This document shows, piece by piece, positions 9,682 through 19,054 of a stretch of DNA of 64,000 nt. The stretch comes from an uncultured Lachnoclostridium sp. Its GTDB lineage: Bacteria; Bacillota; Clostridia; Lachnospirales; Lachnospiraceae. A program made the translations under genes and the position numbers. The DNA is taken from the NCBI GenBank assembly GCA_946415315.1, contig CAMKRZ010000007.1, positions 52,602-116,601 of the forward strand. Direction: 5' to 3'. Every line of letters starts with the position of its first letter. Within the stretch, counting starts at the first letter, position 1. The notes below the pieces were generated by a model. The model was not told the origin of the DNA. It worked only from the letters and a program-made list of their open reading frames with translations, and ran no database searches.

Positions 9682-11406
9682 CTATTTGGAAAGTTCCATC
9701 ATGGCAGCATCCAGTTTCGAAAGTTTCGCGTCCGCATCTTCGAAAGAAGTGCCCTTTACGCCCATGTAGAACTTGATCTTCGGCTCTGTTCCGGACGGAC
9801 GAACACATGCCCACGCGTTGTCAGTTAGATCAAAATAGAGAACGTTGGAGTGACGAAGACCGGTAGGTCTCTTCTCGCCGGTTGCAATGTCGGTGATCAC
9901 ATCCTTCTCGTAGTCGCGGAACTCCGTAACTTTGTAATCGCCGAGCTGTTTCGGCGGATTCTCGCGGATCGCATCCATCATCTGTGCGATCTTCGCTGCA
10001 CCCTCAAAGCCCTTCAGTTCAAGCGTCTCGATACCTTCGCGGAAGAAACCGTATTTGCGGTAAATGTTCATCATCTGATCCCAGAGCGTAAGCCCCTTCG
10101 TGCGATAGTAAGCCGCAGCCTCGCAGAGCATCATGACAGCGACAACGGCATCCTTGTCACGCGCGTGGGTTCCGACAAGGCAACCGTAGCTCTCCTCAAA
10201 ACCGAACTCGTAATGACCCTTTCCGGTCTCCTCGGACAGCCGGATCAACTCGCCGATGAACTTGAAGCCGGTAAGGCATTCCTTAAGCTCGATATTATAC
10301 TCCTTTGCGATCAGATCCGCCATGTTGGTTGAAACGATCGTCTTCACAAGGAATCCGTCGTCGTGGATCTTACCGAGTTCCCTGCGCTGGCTCAACAGAT
10401 ATTCGCAGATCAGCATTCCGGACATGTTGCCGGTGAACGACTTGTACTCTCCGCTCACGGAATCCTTGGCAAATACACCGAGCCGGTCGGCATCGGGGTC
10501 TGTCGCGAGCACTAGCTCAGCGCCGACTTTCTCTGCAAGGGCAAGCGCCAGTTCGAAAGCAGCTTTATTTTCCGGGTTCGGACTCTTCACGGTCGGAAAA
10601 TTCCCGTCGGGGAGCTCCTGTTCCGGAACTACATAGACCTGTTCAAAACCAATCTCCTTGAGGATGCGGCGAACCGGCAGATTTCCGGTTCCGTGCAAAG
10701 GCGTATAAACAACCTTCATTTCCTTTCCGATCTCACGGCAAAGATCCCCGCGGATGACCTGCTTCTTCAGCTCCTCCATATAGCGGTCGTCGATCTCACT
10801 GCCGATCACAAAATAACGTCCTGCGCGGATCGCTTCCACGCGCGACATCGTGTGAACCTGAGCCCAATCGCTCACGGCATTCACCTCATCGATGATCTCC
10901 GCGTCCTTCGGAGGCGTAACCTGCGCTCCGTCGTCCCAGTAAACCTTATATCCGTTGTACTCTGCGGGGTTGTGGCTCGCCGTCACGACGATACCTGCGA
11001 TGCATCCGAGTTCTCTCACGGCAAAGGAAAGTTCCGGCGTCGGACGAAGAGATTCAAAACGGTATGCCTTGATCCCGTTCGCGGCAAGGCAAAGTGCAGC
11101 CTCCTCACTGAACTCGACAGACATACGACGGGAATCATACGCGATCGCAACGCCCTTCTCTGCACCGCCTTCCTTCAGAATGAAGTTTGCAAGACCCTGT
11201 GTTGCCTTGCGAACCGTGTAAACGTTCATGCGGTTCGTACCGGCGCCGATGATACCGCGGAGTCCGCCGGTACCGAACTCGAGGCTTCTGTAAAACCTCT
11301 CGCGAATCTCATTCTCATCGCCTTCGATCGCTTTCAGTTCTGCCTTGGTAGCCTCGTCAAAATACGGATTCTCGCACCAGAAACGATATTCATCCATAAA
11401 CTCCAT
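9682..11406 (-). CDS. pgcA: Phosphoglucomutase / phosphomannomutase (574 aa)
   Basis: This cytosolic alpha-D-phosphohexomutase interconverts glucose-1-P and glucose-6-P (or the mannose pair). The phosphoserine loop VTASHNP is at about residue 145, the metal loop DPDADRLG near 300, the sugar-specificity loop GFEESYG near 405, and the phosphate-binding loop RPSGTEPKIKFY near 540. Length and order match Bacillus PgcA. Two in-frame ATGs exist. The one at 11415 directly abuts AAGGAGG, whereas 11406 has 9 nt spacing, so I place the start there. An extended -10 promoter lies about 60 nt upstream. It supplies glucose-1-P for glycan synthesis or recovers it from polymer breakdown. Confidence 0.95.
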   Translation of the reverse strand: MEFMDEYRFWCENPYFDEATKAELKAIEGDENEIRERFYRSLEFGTGGLRGIIGAGTNRMNVYTVRKATQGLANFILKEGGAEKGVAIAYDSRRMSVEFSEEAALCLAANGIKAYRFESLRPTPELSFAVRELGCIAGIVVTASHNPAEYNGYKVYWDDGAQVTPPKDAEIIDEVNAVSDWAQVHTMSRVEAIRAGRYFVIGSEIDDRYMEELKKQVIRGDLCREIGKEMKVVYTPLHGTGNLPVRRILKEIGFEQVYVVPEQELPDGNFPTVKSPNPENKAAFELALALAEKVGAELVLATDPDADRLGVFAKDSVSGEYKSFTGNMSGMLICEYLLSQRRELGKIHDDGFLVKTIVSTNMADLIAKEYNIELKECLTGFKFIGELIRLSEETGKGHYEFGFEESYGCLVGTHARDKDAVVAVMMLCEAAAYYRTKGLTLWDQMMNIYRKYGFFREGIETLELKGFEGAAKIAQMMDAIRENPPKQLGDYKVTEFRDYEKDVITDIATGEKRPTGLRHSNVLYFDLTDNAWACVRPSGTEPKIKFYMGVKGTSFEDADAKLSKLDAAMMELSK

Positions 11407-11467
11407 CTCGTACATCCTCCTTGTATTAACCTATGCCGGAGCGCAGCCGAACGGCTTCTCTGCCGAC

Positions 11468-11476
11468 AGTATAGCA
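11468..11476 (-). promoter_or_regulatory. Extended -10 promoter for pgcA
   Basis: On the minus strand TGC is followed by TATACT (11473-11468), giving an extended -10 (TGnTATAAT type). No good -35 is visible at 17 nt. A short GC hairpin (GCCGTTCGGC) follows in the leader. Confidence 0.55.
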
Positions 11477-11504
11477 CAAAATTCGCATCCCTACACGGAA
11501 AATA

Positions 11505-13013
11505 TCAGCATTTTCCTCTGAAATCCGTCTGTTTTCTTGCGTCCAGTATGGGAGCGTACCGCACACGGAACCGAGGTAATGCTGTCAGCGTACGGTAGTA
11601 ATTGATGTCACCGTCCGGAAGCGACAGATCGTTCTCACCGGAAGCCGGAGGAGCGATGATCGTCACAACGACCTCTGACTCTTCTGAATCAGGCTTGTTG
11701 TTCTTTTTTTCCACACTGTTACAGCTATCATTCGAACCGTTAAACCAGGCGCTGCTCATGTCTATACAGCGTACCCCGGGCTTCTTGTAGAACCAGGTAC
11801 CGTTTACCTCAAGCATGAGGTTCTCCTCGACAAGTTCACCATCAAAGTATGCTTCGAAGAACACCGGTCTGCTTTCGATCTTCACAGGTACACACAATCC
11901 CTCGAAGTCCTCTGCCCCGCCGAACCGCAGTGTCACCGGGCATTTCGCCGCACTTGTACGTTTACGTGACGGCCGGAAGAACGGATCCTGAATGATATCC
12001 CGGTAAACCGAAAGAACCGGCTGCTCAACACCGTTGTCAGGATTGTTCGGGTCCTCAATCTCAAGGCCAAGGCGTCCGCGATCGCGGAACTGGTACATTG
12101 TAAAGCCGGAAAGCCAGTGCTCACGATCTGCTTTCAGACGATCGCAGAAATGCTTCATCTTCTCCGCTTGATAATACGGACCGGTCACATCGCCGTCCGC
12201 GTTCAGCTCGGACATCACCATCGGTTTTTTCACACCGTCATTCATCACGATGTAACGCTTATAGCTCTTTTTGGCAAGCTGATAAATGTCATCCGTATCA
12301 TAGTCAGCAGCTGATCTTGCATCCTCGCAGACATTTCCGGGCCAGCCCCAGTGAAGAGCAAGATACCGGTCAACCGACACGATATCCGCTGCTTTCGCAG
12401 CATCCGTGAAGATGTCTTCCATCACCATTTTCCGCTCGGAAAGCTCCTTGCATCCGTCAAGGCAAAGCACGACCTTTGCATTCGGCGCCTCCCTGTGGAA
12501 CACGCCGCAGGCTCGAACGAAGAACGCAGCAACCTCCTCGTACGATGCGCGTTTGTTGAACGAGAACCAGCTTCCGGTCGCCTCATGGTTGATGCGCACC
12601 GTGATCCGTCCGAACGAACGAAGATCCCGCGCAACCGAAGCGATATGTTCATCCGAAAGAAACGGATCCATCGTGAGCGTCAGGCACACGTCCTGCCCAT
12701 GCCTGCGGATGTCACGCATCTGCTCAAACACAGGACCTTCCGTGTTACCATTGAGTCCTCCGGTATACGGAAAATAATCATCGTACGGATAGTCCCACGC
12801 AAATGCAGCGTCATGTGCGTGAGCAACGCTTGCGCGAAGCGGCCATCCTTCATCGTTCGGGTAGTAACAGTACATCAGATTGATGGCACGGTGCGGCCTG
12901 CGAAGCTTTGTCAGAATATAGTCCTGATTGACATATTCGCCGCGCTCGCTTCCGTCACACAGGTCAACGGCACAAATAGCCGGACCGAATTGAACCTTAA
13001 ACGGTTTACGCAT
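11505..13013 (-). CDS. Putative GH26-like TIM-barrel glycoside hydrolase, no signal peptide (502 aa)
   Basis: The N-terminal 350 residues look like a (beta/alpha)8 clan-A hydrolase. RINHEATGSWFSF at about 140-152 matches the GH26 acid/base motif (HExxGxWF, E144). VMSELN puts a candidate nucleophile at E269. A beta-rich C-terminal part (about 370-500) resembles a small accessory domain. No signal peptide is present, so it would act on imported oligosaccharides. The ATG at 13013 has AGAGG 7 nt upstream; the open frame beyond it overlaps the ABC gene and is discarded. Beta-mannanase or mannobiohydrolase activity is an inference, made more plausible by manA and a hexose mutase nearby. A related clan-A family such as GH39 or GH5 is possible. 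Confidence 0.6.
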   Translation of the reverse strand: MRKPFKVQFGPAICAVDLCDGSERGEYVNQDYILTKLRRPHRAINLMYCYYPNDEGWPLRASVAHAHDAAFAWDYPYDDYFPYTGGLNGNTEGPVFEQMRDIRRHGQDVCLTLTMDPFLSDEHIASVARDLRSFGRITVRINHEATGSWFSFNKRASYEEVAAFFVRACGVFHREAPNAKVVLCLDGCKELSERKMVMEDIFTDAAKAADIVSVDRYLALHWGWPGNVCEDARSAADYDTDDIYQLAKKSYKRYIVMNDGVKKPMVMSELNADGDVTGPYYQAEKMKHFCDRLKADREHWLSGFTMYQFRDRGRLGLEIEDPNNPDNGVEQPVLSVYRDIIQDPFFRPSRKRTSAAKCPVTLRFGGAEDFEGLCVPVKIESRPVFFEAYFDGELVEENLMLEVNGTWFYKKPGVRCIDMSSAWFNGSNDSCNSVEKKNNKPDSEESEVVVTIIAPPASGENDLSLPDGDINYYRTLTALPRFRVRYAPILDARKQTDFRGKC

Positions 13014-13113
13014 AGATATACCTCTCTTTATCCTCTTGTTTCGGGAATGGTCCCGTATTACGCATAATTTCGTCCGCAATTGCAAGAATTGATTATCCGG
13101 ATGAGCACAGATA

Positions 13114-16100
13114 TTAACGCCCCCTGATCGCATTGATCGGTCTCTTATGGGCAAACCGTACGACAGGAAGGAAACTTGCGATCAATGCTGTTCCGAAGGA
13201 TACTGCGGCGATCAGAAGAATTTGTCTGACACCGAATTCCAGTATGCTTACGTGGAGCGTCATCATAATATATCGGTTGGCAAGACCGGTCAGCACTCCT
13301 GTCAGGATCGACGTGATCACAAAACAGATCAGAGCGATCACCATACTCTCCGAACCGAAGATCCGATAGACATCACTTCCGCGGGAGCCGATTGCACGCA
13401 AAATGCCGATGTCATGTTTCTTGTACGTGATACTGCTCACGATAAAGCTGGTAAGAAGCAACGCAGCGAACACGGCGAAGAAAACGCCTACGGCGATCAG
13501 TCCGGCTTTGATATACTTCATCGCGACGTCTGCCGCGTCAAGCTCAACATTATACTTTGTGTACATGTGGAATCGGACGTCGTTCTCACCTTCATGTGAG
13601 AATCTGATAAAGTCTTCCAGATCACTGCGTGCCTCCGGAAGGAATACCATGGCTGCACCGACTCTGCCGATGGAAGTTACCCCGGTTTTCTCAAGCAGCA
13701 AACTGTCCGCAAACAATACGTCTTCCTTGCTGTAGCGGTTCTTCAGGGAATGGGTAGGAAACACAAGCCCTCTCACATCCAGAGTGTAATAATTTCGGAC
13801 GTTTCGAACATCATCTTCATAAGTATAGTAGCCACTGTCATTGTTGATGATCTGATACGTGAACGTCGTCTCTTCACAGACTTTCTCAAACAACTCGGCA
13901 AATGCTTTGTCGTTCAGGAACTCCAGATACGCCGAGAGCTCAATCCGCTCCTGTCTTGAGAGCTTATCCGGAAGAATGAAGGTTTCTCCTTCACCTTCGT
14001 TTTTGCTGAAATCTCCTTTTTCCTCGCTGTCGTCATCAGAATTGTCAGTGTTGTTAACTACAGGTCCGTTATCCGGTTCTTCTTTGGTCTCGGAAGCCCC
14101 GATTGATGCACGATAGCATGCGATCACCGTTTCATCGATGCCGAAATACTTTCGGTTGTTCACCGACATGACCGAATACAGTATATTTTCTGCATGTGAC
14201 CTCGTGATAAAGCAGGACAACCGTGTCGGACTGTTATCCGATTCGGAAGCGGTCGGCAGATCTTTTGCATTCTCACGGAATGTAACATGGTCAAACCGGT
14301 CGATATCCTTGATATCTCCGTAGTAAAACCCATACAGGTTACTCATCGTGTCGGTCATTTTCTTCTGTTCCGGATCGACCTTGAACATAGAGAGATTCGT
14401 ATAAGTCAGAACATTCTCGGGCTGTCTTTCAACAAATCCCTTTCCGACCATGTTTTTGGAAGCAAGATTACACTTCAGGTCGTACTCCAGGTCCTGCATA
14501 AGCACTAGCGCCTTGACCATTTCCATGCTGATGGTCGCACGCCCGCCCTCCGAGAGCAGATCACCGGCCAGCTCTGTGATCTTCGTAAAATAATCCATGT
14601 AATTGAGGCCGGTTTCGATGATGGCGGTAATCGTCAACTCGCGTCCGTTCTGAGCCGTGACCGTAGTTCCGATCATATCGGACATCTTCGGCACTTTCTT
14701 GCCGTTCAGAAGACTGCCGTTTAGGATCATATCGTAGGTAACTTTGGAGATTGCGATCTCGTTCTTACTTCCGTCGGGAAGTTCTCCGACCAGAACTGTC
14801 GCTCCGAACTGTTTTAACACATCCTCATCGACTTCAATATAATCACTCAGATCTCGCAGATCCGAATACATTGCGGCGATGATATCACTGTTATCTTCAT
14901 CAACCAGACAAGTGGTCATATCCGGAAGACTATACACAGGGTAAACCGTGACTCCGGTCTGACCAACCAGTTTCGCATACTCTTCTTTATTCGCAGGAGA
15001 GAACTCGTCACTCCAGTCTCCTTCGTCCTCCCCTGTCCGGAAATTCGGGTAATGATAATACCGCTGTTTCTGTACATACACGGATTTCATTTCATTTTCC
15101 CGGAAAACCTTGCTCACGGAACGCGTGTAATCATAATCGGCAAGCGTCGCAGCCATACCGAACAGACCGAATGCGATCACCGAGATCAGGATCGTGAAGA
15201 ATAGTTTCAGCTTCTTGCACCCGAGACTCTTAATACCGATGCGCGCGGCACGGCTCATCGGGAGTTTGGAGCGAATCTTCTCAAACAGACTCGTCCCGCT
15301 TTCCTTCGGCTGTTCCTTCGTGTTCGCGAAGACAAAACCGCGTGTAAGGTTATCGTCGACACGGATACAAAGGGACTCTTGCGGATGCTCCTGAAGATAC
15401 CGGTTGATCTCCTCACGATCTTCATCCGTGAGACCGTACCCGGCTGTCACCTTACATACAGCGTCCTCAAACACCGGCTTGATATGTGTCTCGCTCTGCT
15501 CCGCCGGCTGTTTTGTAACATCGGAGATGATCTTTCCGTCAGCCAGTTCAATGATGCGGTCGGCATACTGCTCCGAATACTCGCGGTCGTGTGAGACGAT
15601 AATAACGAGTTTGTCCTGAGACAGTTTCTTCAGCAGTTCGAAGATCTGTCGTCCGGTCATGCTGTCCAAAGCGCCGGTAGGCTCGTCCGCAAGGATGATC
15701 TTCGGGTTCTTCACAAGCGCTCGCGCGATCGCCACACGCTGAAGCTGTCCGCCGGATAGTTCATTCGGTCGTCTGCGTCCGTACCCGGACAGATCAACCT
15801 CCTGAAGGATCCGGTCGATCTCCTCATTGCTCGCGCGACGCCCCTGAAGTTCGATCGCAAGCGCGATGTTTACGCCTACCGTAAAATCATAAAGAACATT
15901 GTATTCCTGGAAGATAAAGCCCATGCAGGCGTTACGGTAGGAATCAAAGTCCGACTGTGAAAACTTTTTCGTAGAGACTTCGTCCAGGACGATATCTCCG
16001 GCATCATATTTATCTAACCCGCCGAGAAGGTTTAGAAGCGTCGATTTACCGCTTCCCGATTTTCCGAGCAGAAAGACCATTCCTCTGTCCGGAAAACGAA

Positions 16101-16179
16101 TGGAAATATCCTGAAGAGCCGTAACAGGGTTCCCCTTCTTCGGCTTATATACTTTCGTTAAGCCTATGGTTTCCAGCAT
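13114..16179 (-). CDS. MacB/FtsX-type ABC transporter, ATPase fused to permease (1021 aa)
   Basis: An N-terminal ATPase domain (1-220) has Walker A GKSGSGKST near 38-46, signature LSGGQLQRVAIARA near 140 and Walker B ILADEPTGALD. A cytoplasmic linker of about 80 residues (LTDEDREEINRYLQ) is followed by TM1 near 335, a 550-residue extracytoplasmic domain with an acidic low-complexity stretch near 705-730, and three TM helices at the C-terminus. This is the MacB plan of one motor and four TMs. Such proteins move peptides or lipoproteins by mechanotransmission rather than by a channel. It begins 12 nt after the stop of a paralogous ABC gene; the pair may work as a heterodimer. The start has a GGGGGAG site. 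Confidence 0.85.
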   Translation of the reverse strand: MLETIGLTKVYKPKKGNPVTALQDISIRFPDRGMVFLLGKSGSGKSTLLNLLGGLDKYDAGDIVLDEVSTKKFSQSDFDSYRNACMGFIFQEYNVLYDFTVGVNIALAIELQGRRASNEEIDRILQEVDLSGYGRRRPNELSGGQLQRVAIARALVKNPKIILADEPTGALDSMTGRQIFELLKKLSQDKLVIIVSHDREYSEQYADRIIELADGKIISDVTKQPAEQSETHIKPVFEDAVCKVTAGYGLTDEDREEINRYLQEHPQESLCIRVDDNLTRGFVFANTKEQPKESGTSLFEKIRSKLPMSRAARIGIKSLGCKKLKLFFTILISVIAFGLFGMAATLADYDYTRSVSKVFRENEMKSVYVQKQRYYHYPNFRTGEDEGDWSDEFSPANKEEYAKLVGQTGVTVYPVYSLPDMTTCLVDEDNSDIIAAMYSDLRDLSDYIEVDEDVLKQFGATVLVGELPDGSKNEIAISKVTYDMILNGSLLNGKKVPKMSDMIGTTVTAQNGRELTITAIIETGLNYMDYFTKITELAGDLLSEGGRATISMEMVKALVLMQDLEYDLKCNLASKNMVGKGFVERQPENVLTYTNLSMFKVDPEQKKMTDTMSNLYGFYYGDIKDIDRFDHVTFRENAKDLPTASESDNSPTRLSCFITRSHAENILYSVMSVNNRKYFGIDETVIACYRASIGASETKEEPDNGPVVNNTDNSDDDSEEKGDFSKNEGEGETFILPDKLSRQERIELSAYLEFLNDKAFAELFEKVCEETTFTYQIINNDSGYYTYEDDVRNVRNYYTLDVRGLVFPTHSLKNRYSKEDVLFADSLLLEKTGVTSIGRVGAAMVFLPEARSDLEDFIRFSHEGENDVRFHMYTKYNVELDAADVAMKYIKAGLIAVGVFFAVFAALLLTSFIVSSITYKKHDIGILRAIGSRGSDVYRIFGSESMVIALICFVITSILTGVLTGLANRYIMMTLHVSILEFGVRQILLIAAVSFGTALIASFLPVVRFAHKRPINAIRGR

Positions 16180-16191
16180 TATTCTCTCCCC

Positions 16192-18951
16192 CTATCGATC
16201 CCGGATCACGTCAATCGGCTTGCGTCTCGCAATGCGCCAGATCGGGATAAATGTCGCTACCAATGCGACAACTGCGGCGATCGCCAGGATCAGTAGGATC
16301 TGACGGATGCCGAAATGAAGCAACGAGATCTGATAAAACAGGTCTCCCTTGACGGAAGTGTTGATGAGTCCGACGACGATCTTCGTGAAAACAATGGCAA
16401 GCAGTGCGTTCACAAGAGCGATCACTCCGGTCTCGCACAGGAAAATACGGTAGACGTCAAGTCCTCTTGCACCGATCGCACGAAGGACACCGATCTCATT
16501 TTTCTTCTGAACAATACTGTTCGCAACGAACACGGCGAACAACACTGCGGAAAATACGGCAAATACGACGCCGATCCAGTAAAGCACCGGATAAACATAG
16601 GTTGCAACTTCATCCAGTTCCTCGATCATATACGTGAGTTCGTTATTCACGCGGATGTAGGAACCATCCACGGGATCCGCGGTGTTTTCCACGACTTTAC
16701 GGAGCAGCGCACGATCCTCAGGCATACGGAAATAGATCGTATTGACCGTCTCGGTCAGAATTTCTCTCTCAAAGGAAGCGGCAACACTGTCATTTACCAC
16801 ACAAACGCCGTACTCAGGCGCCTTGCCGGCATCATCGATCGTGACATAGCCTGCGACTCGATACTGTTTCCCGCTCTTCTCATCTGTGATCACGATCCGA
16901 TCGGCATACTTGTTGAGAAGATAAACATACGTTTCATTCAAATTGATATTGCCGGGATCGGCCTGCAGCTGAAGTTCATCGTACAGCAGCCGATAGAGCA
17001 TTTCCGTCAGCAATTCACCGGACAGGTACACTTCATCATCTGCCGGAGCGACATCTCCCTTCTGATCCAGACGGACTGCTTTCACCCCGTTCATCTCGGA
17101 AAAGGCGCAGAATTGATAGATATTTCCGAAGTCATTTTCGTCGATTTCCCACCTCCAGAAATCTCCGTTTGCAAGGCTGAACGACGACAAGGCATCAGTT
17201 GTAAACAGATCCCGCGAGCCGACGCCGCAGAACACGATTGAAGGAATTCCGTAGGCGCTGTCACTCATTGCGATGCGCTGATACATTTGCCGCATGATCA
17301 ACTCGGATTCCGAAAGACGGGATTCATCATCGGAAAGCAGTCGGATATACCGCTCGTAGTCCACAGGAACATCCAGAATTCCAACGACCACACTGTCACT
17401 CTCGTTCTTGTTGTCATTGAGCTTCTTGAGACGCATTCCGAGCAGGTCTTCCACATTCTTGTCCCGATATTTCAGATCGCCGTACCGCGTGATTCCGATT
17501 GCCGCAATCTGCGTAATGCATACTTCCGAGGTGCCAGGCTCAGGAAGCCGTCCGCATCGGATCTTCGCGCCGATTGCATCGAGAGAATCGGGATCCGCCT
17601 CCAGGATAGCCGAAGAAAAGCGAGGGAACACAGCATAACTGTAGGTATCCTCTTCTGCTTCCTGCGTGTTGTAAAAGAAGAAGCCATAACTAATGATGCT
17701 CATGGACTTGACCAGGAGAGGCTTCGTGCCGACGAGTTCCTGCAGTTTTGTAATATCCTCATCCGTAAAGTTCGTGACAATATCGTCACGGTAATTCCGG
17801 TAGTCCGGTTCCTTTTGGAATTTCAGATACGGCGTTTCCGATTCAGTCAGCGTATCGACGACACAGGTGTCCCGGTCATAGGCGACAAATACGTCCGAAG
17901 TACCGAACAGCGTAAACGCTACTACAGAAAGGATTACCGTAAAGAACAGGGCAATCTTGCGATGGCGCATGGAATTGACACCGATCCCGAAACTTCTCTT
18001 CCACGGAAGTTTGGATTTGATCAGTTCAAACTTAGTCTTTTCCGGTTTGATCGCATTTTCATCGGTGGCCTGGAAACGGTCCCGCTTGGGCGAAACAAGA
18101 TTCCCGTCCGTTACAAGCACATTGCCATCGCTCTGGAGGGAGAGATAAAAGTTGATCCGCTCAATGTCCTCTTCCGTCAGCTGATAGCCACCGTCGACAT
18201 GAACGCCGCGTTTTCCGGGATGAGCGCCGCTCTCCTTCGGAAAATGCACCTCCCGCACGCTCTGTAACTCCTCAACGGACTTGAGCTCTGTGTCGGAGAT
18301 CACGCGTCCGTCCGAAAGCTCTATGATGCGGTCCGCAAACTGCTCCGAGTAATCACGGTCGTGCGAAACAATGATCACCAGTTTTGTTTTCGACAGCTTC
18401 TTGAGCGTCTCAAACACAGCCCGCCCGGTCTCACTGTCCAGCGCGCCTGTCGGTTCATCCGCGAGGATGATATCCGGATTCTTGATGATGGCACGCGCGA
18501 TCGCCACGCGCTGCAACTGGCCTCCGGACAGCTCGTTCGGCTTGCGTTTTCCGAAATCCGCCAGATCAACCATTTCCAAGATCTCGTTGATGCGCTCGTT
18601 TGTCGCGTGAATGCCCTGCATCTCAAGAGCGAGCGCGATATTTCCGCCTACCGAGAACTCCGGCAGAATGTTATAATCCTGGAAAATGAATCCGACGTAC
18701 GTGTTTCGGTACGAGTCCATCATCGCGTCCGTGAATTCTTTTGTGGATGTTCCGTTGATCAGGATTTCTCCGGAATCATAGCGGTCCAGACCTCCCAACA
18801 GGTGGAGAAGCGTGGATTTTCCGCTTCCCGAACGTCCGAGCAGAAACACCATACCGCGCTCCGGAAACTTCAGACTGATGTCTTTCGTCGCCTCGACGCT
18901 GACTCCGTCTCTTGAACGGTACGTCTTACACAAATGTTTTACTTCAAGCAT
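16192..18951 (-). CDS. MacB/FtsX-type ABC transporter, paralogue (919 aa)
   Basis: The architecture is the same as in its downstream neighbour. The ATPase domain has GRSGSGKST near 38, LSGGQLQRVAIARA near 140 and ADEPTGALDSE. A linker with the shared GYQLTEEDIERINFYL pattern follows, then TM1 near 325, a large extracytoplasmic domain and three C-terminal TMs ending in RIARRKPIDVIRDR, which matches RFAHKRPINAIRGR in the paralogue. The start ATG at 18951 is preceded by GGGGG. The longer frame would begin with TTG and lacks a site. Tandem duplication followed by divergence of the extracytoplasmic domain is the simplest explanation. No adaptor or two-component system is adjacent, so no bacitracin-type resistance role can be assigned. 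Confidence 0.85.
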   Translation of the reverse strand: MLEVKHLCKTYRSRDGVSVEATKDISLKFPERGMVFLLGRSGSGKSTLLHLLGGLDRYDSGEILINGTSTKEFTDAMMDSYRNTYVGFIFQDYNILPEFSVGGNIALALEMQGIHATNERINEILEMVDLADFGKRKPNELSGGQLQRVAIARAIIKNPDIILADEPTGALDSETGRAVFETLKKLSKTKLVIIVSHDRDYSEQFADRIIELSDGRVISDTELKSVEELQSVREVHFPKESGAHPGKRGVHVDGGYQLTEEDIERINFYLSLQSDGNVLVTDGNLVSPKRDRFQATDENAIKPEKTKFELIKSKLPWKRSFGIGVNSMRHRKIALFFTVILSVVAFTLFGTSDVFVAYDRDTCVVDTLTESETPYLKFQKEPDYRNYRDDIVTNFTDEDITKLQELVGTKPLLVKSMSIISYGFFFYNTQEAEEDTYSYAVFPRFSSAILEADPDSLDAIGAKIRCGRLPEPGTSEVCITQIAAIGITRYGDLKYRDKNVEDLLGMRLKKLNDNKNESDSVVVGILDVPVDYERYIRLLSDDESRLSESELIMRQMYQRIAMSDSAYGIPSIVFCGVGSRDLFTTDALSSFSLANGDFWRWEIDENDFGNIYQFCAFSEMNGVKAVRLDQKGDVAPADDEVYLSGELLTEMLYRLLYDELQLQADPGNINLNETYVYLLNKYADRIVITDEKSGKQYRVAGYVTIDDAGKAPEYGVCVVNDSVAASFEREILTETVNTIYFRMPEDRALLRKVVENTADPVDGSYIRVNNELTYMIEELDEVATYVYPVLYWIGVVFAVFSAVLFAVFVANSIVQKKNEIGVLRAIGARGLDVYRIFLCETGVIALVNALLAIVFTKIVVGLINTSVKGDLFYQISLLHFGIRQILLILAIAAVVALVATFIPIWRIARRKPIDVIRDR

Positions 18952-19054
18952 GAATTTTTCCCCCAGCCGGCTATGCCGGTTTTCACTCAAAATAGTATCT
19001 GTGATCGTTCGAAAACGCTGTAATAAAACAACAGAAAACTGTTACGATCGCCGC

